Origin: Channa striata
Taxonomy: Eukaryota > Chordata > Actinopteri > Anabantiformes > Channidae
Assembly: GCA_033026295.1 (NCBI GenBank)
Contig: CM065174.1
Coordinates: 28,598,220 to 28,662,219 of the forward strand
Direction: 5' to 3'
DNA: 64,000 nt
Shown one piece after another: positions 61,313 through 64,000 of the stretch (positions are counted from its first letter, which is position 1; each line of letters begins with the position of its first letter). Position numbers and translations under genes: made by a program. The notes below the pieces were generated by a model. That model was not told the origin of the DNA. It searched no databases and was given only the letters and a program-made list of their open reading frames with translations.

Positions 61313-62436
61313 TACTCCTGTCTACTTTCTCAGTCCTTTCTACATCCCACTTCATTTCCATTAACCTCTCTCTGGATGCAGTCCTGTACTTCTCATTCCA
61401 ACACCAAGTGTCTTTATCTTCTTTCCTCTTTCCGTGACACACCCCAGCACCTTCCTACCTGTTTCCCTGATTACCTCTGGGCTTTAGTTTCCCAGTCACC
61501 TGACTCTTCCTGACCACCCAAAGCCTGTCCAATCTTCTGCCTAAATTCCTCATAAGCTTCTTCATTCTTGCTTCCAGAACATTCTTCTTCTTTCTGTCTT
61601 ACCTCTCTTCTTCTTCGTGACCACCAGGAGTCATCACACACCACCACACGGTGCTGTCTGGCTACACTATCTCCCTACCACCACTTTGCAGCTCACTAAC
61701 CTCTCTCAAATGGCCTCGTCTACATAGAATGTAGTCCACCTGTGTACTCCTACCAACACTCTTGCATAACTCACTCCTGTGTTCCCTCTCTCTTTGAGAG
61801 TAAGTGTTGACTACAGCCATTTGTACTCCTCTTTAGCAAAGTCCACTACCATCTGTCCTCTGGATCTTCCTCTCACACCCAAACCTGCCAATCACCTCCT
61901 CATCATTTCTTGTTCCCACCAGCAGGGCTCATTGCAGTCCGGCTCCAACAACTAGCATCTCCTCTCTGGGGATACTCTCTATGACCCCATCGAACTCACT
62001 CCAGAATGTCTCCTTCCTTCTAACGCACAGCCAACTTGTGGAGCATACCTACTGAATTTGTTTACCATCACCTCTTCGATTTCTAACTTTAGGGCTCATC
62101 AATCCGTCTGAGACTCTTTTTACCTCTAGAACATTGTTGACAAACTCCCCCCTTCAGGATCCTCCTACCTTGTTTCTCTTCCTATCCACACCATGGTAGA
62201 ACAGTTTGTATCCTCCTCCAATACTATGTGCTTTGTTGCCTTCCACCTCTTGTCTCCTGCACAGTACATCTACCTTCTTTCTCTCCATCATGTCTGCCAG
62301 CTCTACCTTTCCCTGTCATTGTCCCAAAGTTAGAGTCCCATCTCACCTCAGATCTAAGCTCCTGCCTTTCCTCTTCTCTCTGTCCATGAACCCTTCTGCT
62401 TCCTTTCTTCTGGTGCCATGAATACGTACTGGTCAT
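61313..62436 (-). mobile_element. RTE-clade LINE fragment, heavily indel-damaged, units 12/13
   Basis: Alignable to the other copies along its length but with small insertions, deletions and some substitutions every few tens of bases, so no frame of useful length remains. The C run has six C. Edges are approximate. Confidence 0.8.
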
Positions 62437-64000
62437 TTTTTGTGCTGTTCTGGATTATCAGTCTCTGAGAATGTGAAGAGTGCCACATTTGTTCCCCATT
62501 GGGTTGATGTTGTTGATCCAAAGATCCTTCCCTTCAAGGGGTCTGGGTCTATGAGGGAGTATTTCATTTACACAGGGGTTCAGATGACTTTAGTATCTGC
62601 CCTTGGGAAAGCAGAGTTGGTCTGGGGTACCTCTGAGATCTTTGTTTTTGTCCTTTGAAGTAGGTCGGTCTTAGGTGGTATTGCCAGGATGGGAGGTCTT
62701 CCTCTGGAAATACTAATGGATAGTGGAACTGTGTCTTTTTGGTGTCTGCTGACTTGTCATTGTCATTTGTGGTAAACACCATCTTAGCCTTGTCCTGTTG
62801 ACCTTAAGCTATACAACCTACTAGTGCTTGTGTCTTTCAAATATTTCATTCATGTTTTAATGGATAAGGAAATAAATAGAAATCTGTGTAAGTACATATC
62901 ACATCGGAGAAACTCTGCTACTAATATAACCCTTTGCCCACGTTTGCTTAATAACTCAAATTACTATGCTACCAGATGACATAAAACTGGCCAATAATAA
63001 AGAAAAAAGAAAAGAGTATAAATTCACTTACAGACGATGCCTTCCGAGGGCTCCAAATTAAAGGATGGCAGTGGATTGCAACTCCTCTCTAACTTGAGCT
63101 GTGCTTCTCAGACATATGGAGTTGCTACTACCTACTTCCTGGTTTCTTGTGTCAGATGTCTTTAAAGTGCAGTATCGTAATTTCTCCACAGGGGGATACT
63201 CACATGCTAAACAATGTACCGTAAAACAGAACAATCACGTTTGGTTCTTCTGGCCTTGTCTGCATAACTAACTAAGTGCAGAAGATTTTGGTTTTGATAT
63301 GGGCTACATAGACAATTGGAAACGTTTTTGGGGGAAAAACCTAGGCTGATTAGGAGAGATGCCATCCATCCTACTTTTGATGGTGCCTCTGTCTTATCAA
63401 AAAAATATGGCTGATTTTATTAGACAACCAAAAGATTGACAGTCCAGAGTTGAGCCTAGGACGCAGAGATCCAGTCCTCTTACTGAATAAAAAACTAAAA
63501 CAATTAAATGTGGATTATTAAATATCAGATCACGCTCATCTAAATATCTGTTAGTAAATGACTTGATAAGCGATCATCAATTTGATTTATTTTGTGTCAC
63601 TTACACTTGGTAGCAGAAGGAAGAATATGTCAGTTTAAATGAGTCGACCCCCCCAAGTCATATTAACTATCAGGTTCCTAGAAGCTCAGGCTGAGGTGGA
63701 GGAGTAGCAGCAATCTATCACTCAAGCTTAGCAATAAACCCTAGACCTAAACATAGTTATAACTCATTTGAGAGTCTTACTCTGAGCCTTTCACACCCAA
63801 TTTGGAAAACTCAAAATCCACTTCCATTTGTTATTGTGCACCATTCTCCAGTCCCTTAATCTGAATTCTCTGATTTTCTAGCTGACTTAGTGCTTAGTGC
63901 ACATAAAGTCGTCATAGTGGGCGATTTTAACATTCATGTAGATGCTGACAGTAACTCCCTCAACACGGCATTTACTTCATTATTAGATTCATTTGGTTTC
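61796..64000 (+). repeat. Array unit 13, cut by the window edge
   Basis: The first ~1.15 kb is rich in indels. From about 62,960 the sequence is again close to the other units, up to the window end inside the L2 endonuclease. It has the long-A variants of the right-hand block (seven A in ATC(A)nTATGG). Confidence 0.9.
63263..64000 (+). mobile_element. L2-like LINE fragment, unit 13, cut by window end
   Basis: ORF1 end and start of the endonuclease, up to shortly after GDFN. Several homopolymers are one base longer than in the other units (GGGGG, A7, C6). Confidence 0.83.

Larger units (their letters stand above)
56662..61795 (+). repeat. Array unit 12, progressively damaged
   Basis: About 5134 bp; the right edge is approximate because the landmark itself is altered. 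It shares A26G and the missing CTTAG with unit 11, so it is a sister of that unit. Small indels rise from about 57.8 kb and become dense after about 59.8 kb, breaking both tRNA genes. Confidence 0.9.
1..64000 (+). repeat. Head-to-tail tandem array of a ~5.15 kb tRNA-bearing unit
   Basis: The same landmark (GAAGTAAGTG followed by TTGACTACAG) recurs at 1, 5155, 10309, 15451, 20607, 25752, 30902, 36047, 41201, 46351, 51516, 56662 and, damaged, near 61796. All sequence between landmarks is collinear and nearly identical from unit to unit, without inversions or foreign insertions. Each unit holds tRNA-Asn, tRNA-Ala and four fragments of dead retrotransposons. Neither array edge is inside the window, so the true copy number is unknown. 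Comparable tRNA-bearing tandem repeats are known in vertebrates, for example the ~3.2 kb tDNA repeat of Xenopus laevis, which also includes Asn and Ala genes, but this unit is different in size and content. Confidence 0.98.

Noticed and set aside
1..64000. CRISPR array, prokaryotic defence island or phage
   Set aside because: The repeats are 5 kb units with eukaryotic nuclear tRNAs and LINE fossils; there are no short spaced repeats, operons or prokaryotic genes.
1..64000. Ribosomal RNA, 5S rRNA, U-snRNA or histone repeat
   Set aside because: Many vertebrate tandem arrays carry these genes, but I saw no rRNA, snRNA or histone sequence in the unit; the two tRNAs are the only RNA genes recognised.
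1..64000. Extrachromosomal circular or rolling-circle origin of the array
   Set aside because: Head-to-tail order would fit, but shuffled haplotypes and the block structure are equally explained by unequal exchange in a chromosomal array, and nothing in the sequence favours a circle.

Overview
The window is one continuous tandem array. A unit of about 5.15 kb is repeated head to tail about 12.4 times, always in the same orientation, with no host protein gene and no unrelated spacer. Eleven units are complete and clean, a twelfth is complete but damaged, and a thirteenth is cut by the right window edge. Unit lengths, from a fixed landmark, run from 5134 to 5165 bp. The unit phase used here is arbitrary because the left window edge falls inside an element.

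Each unit carries two nuclear tRNA genes on the + strand: tRNA-Asn(GTT) and, about 0.7 kb downstream, tRNA-Ala(AGC). Both closely match vertebrate consensus genes, with internal A and B boxes, no intron and no encoded CCA. The rest of the unit is dead non-LTR retrotransposon sequence. In order on the + strand there is: an RTE-clade endonuclease fragment (minus strand); a poorly classified segment; the end of ORF1 plus the endonuclease of an L2-like LINE (plus strand); tRNA-Asn; the C-terminal end of a CR1/L2/Rex1-group reverse transcriptase (plus strand); tRNA-Ala; an SGNH-hydrolase-like ORF1 fragment (minus strand); then the next RTE fragment. No fragment keeps a reverse transcriptase catalytic core, so the array cannot be mobile by itself.

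The organism is a vertebrate and most likely a teleost fish. The evidence is the vertebrate-type tRNAs combined with the fish-style RTE, L2 (with SGNH ORF1) and CR1/Rex1 sequences. The species cannot be read from the window.

The units differ mostly by one- to three-base indels and a few shared substitutions. These variants reveal structure: units 1-7 and units 8-13 form two blocks with different linked variants, and around the tRNA genes at least two haplotypes are shuffled between units, as expected from unequal exchange or gene conversion. Both tRNA genes keep full length in units 1-11. In unit 12 both are broken inside a stretch (about 59.8-62.95 kb) dense in small indels, which then returns to consensus. 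That pattern may be local sequencing or assembly error rather than biology.
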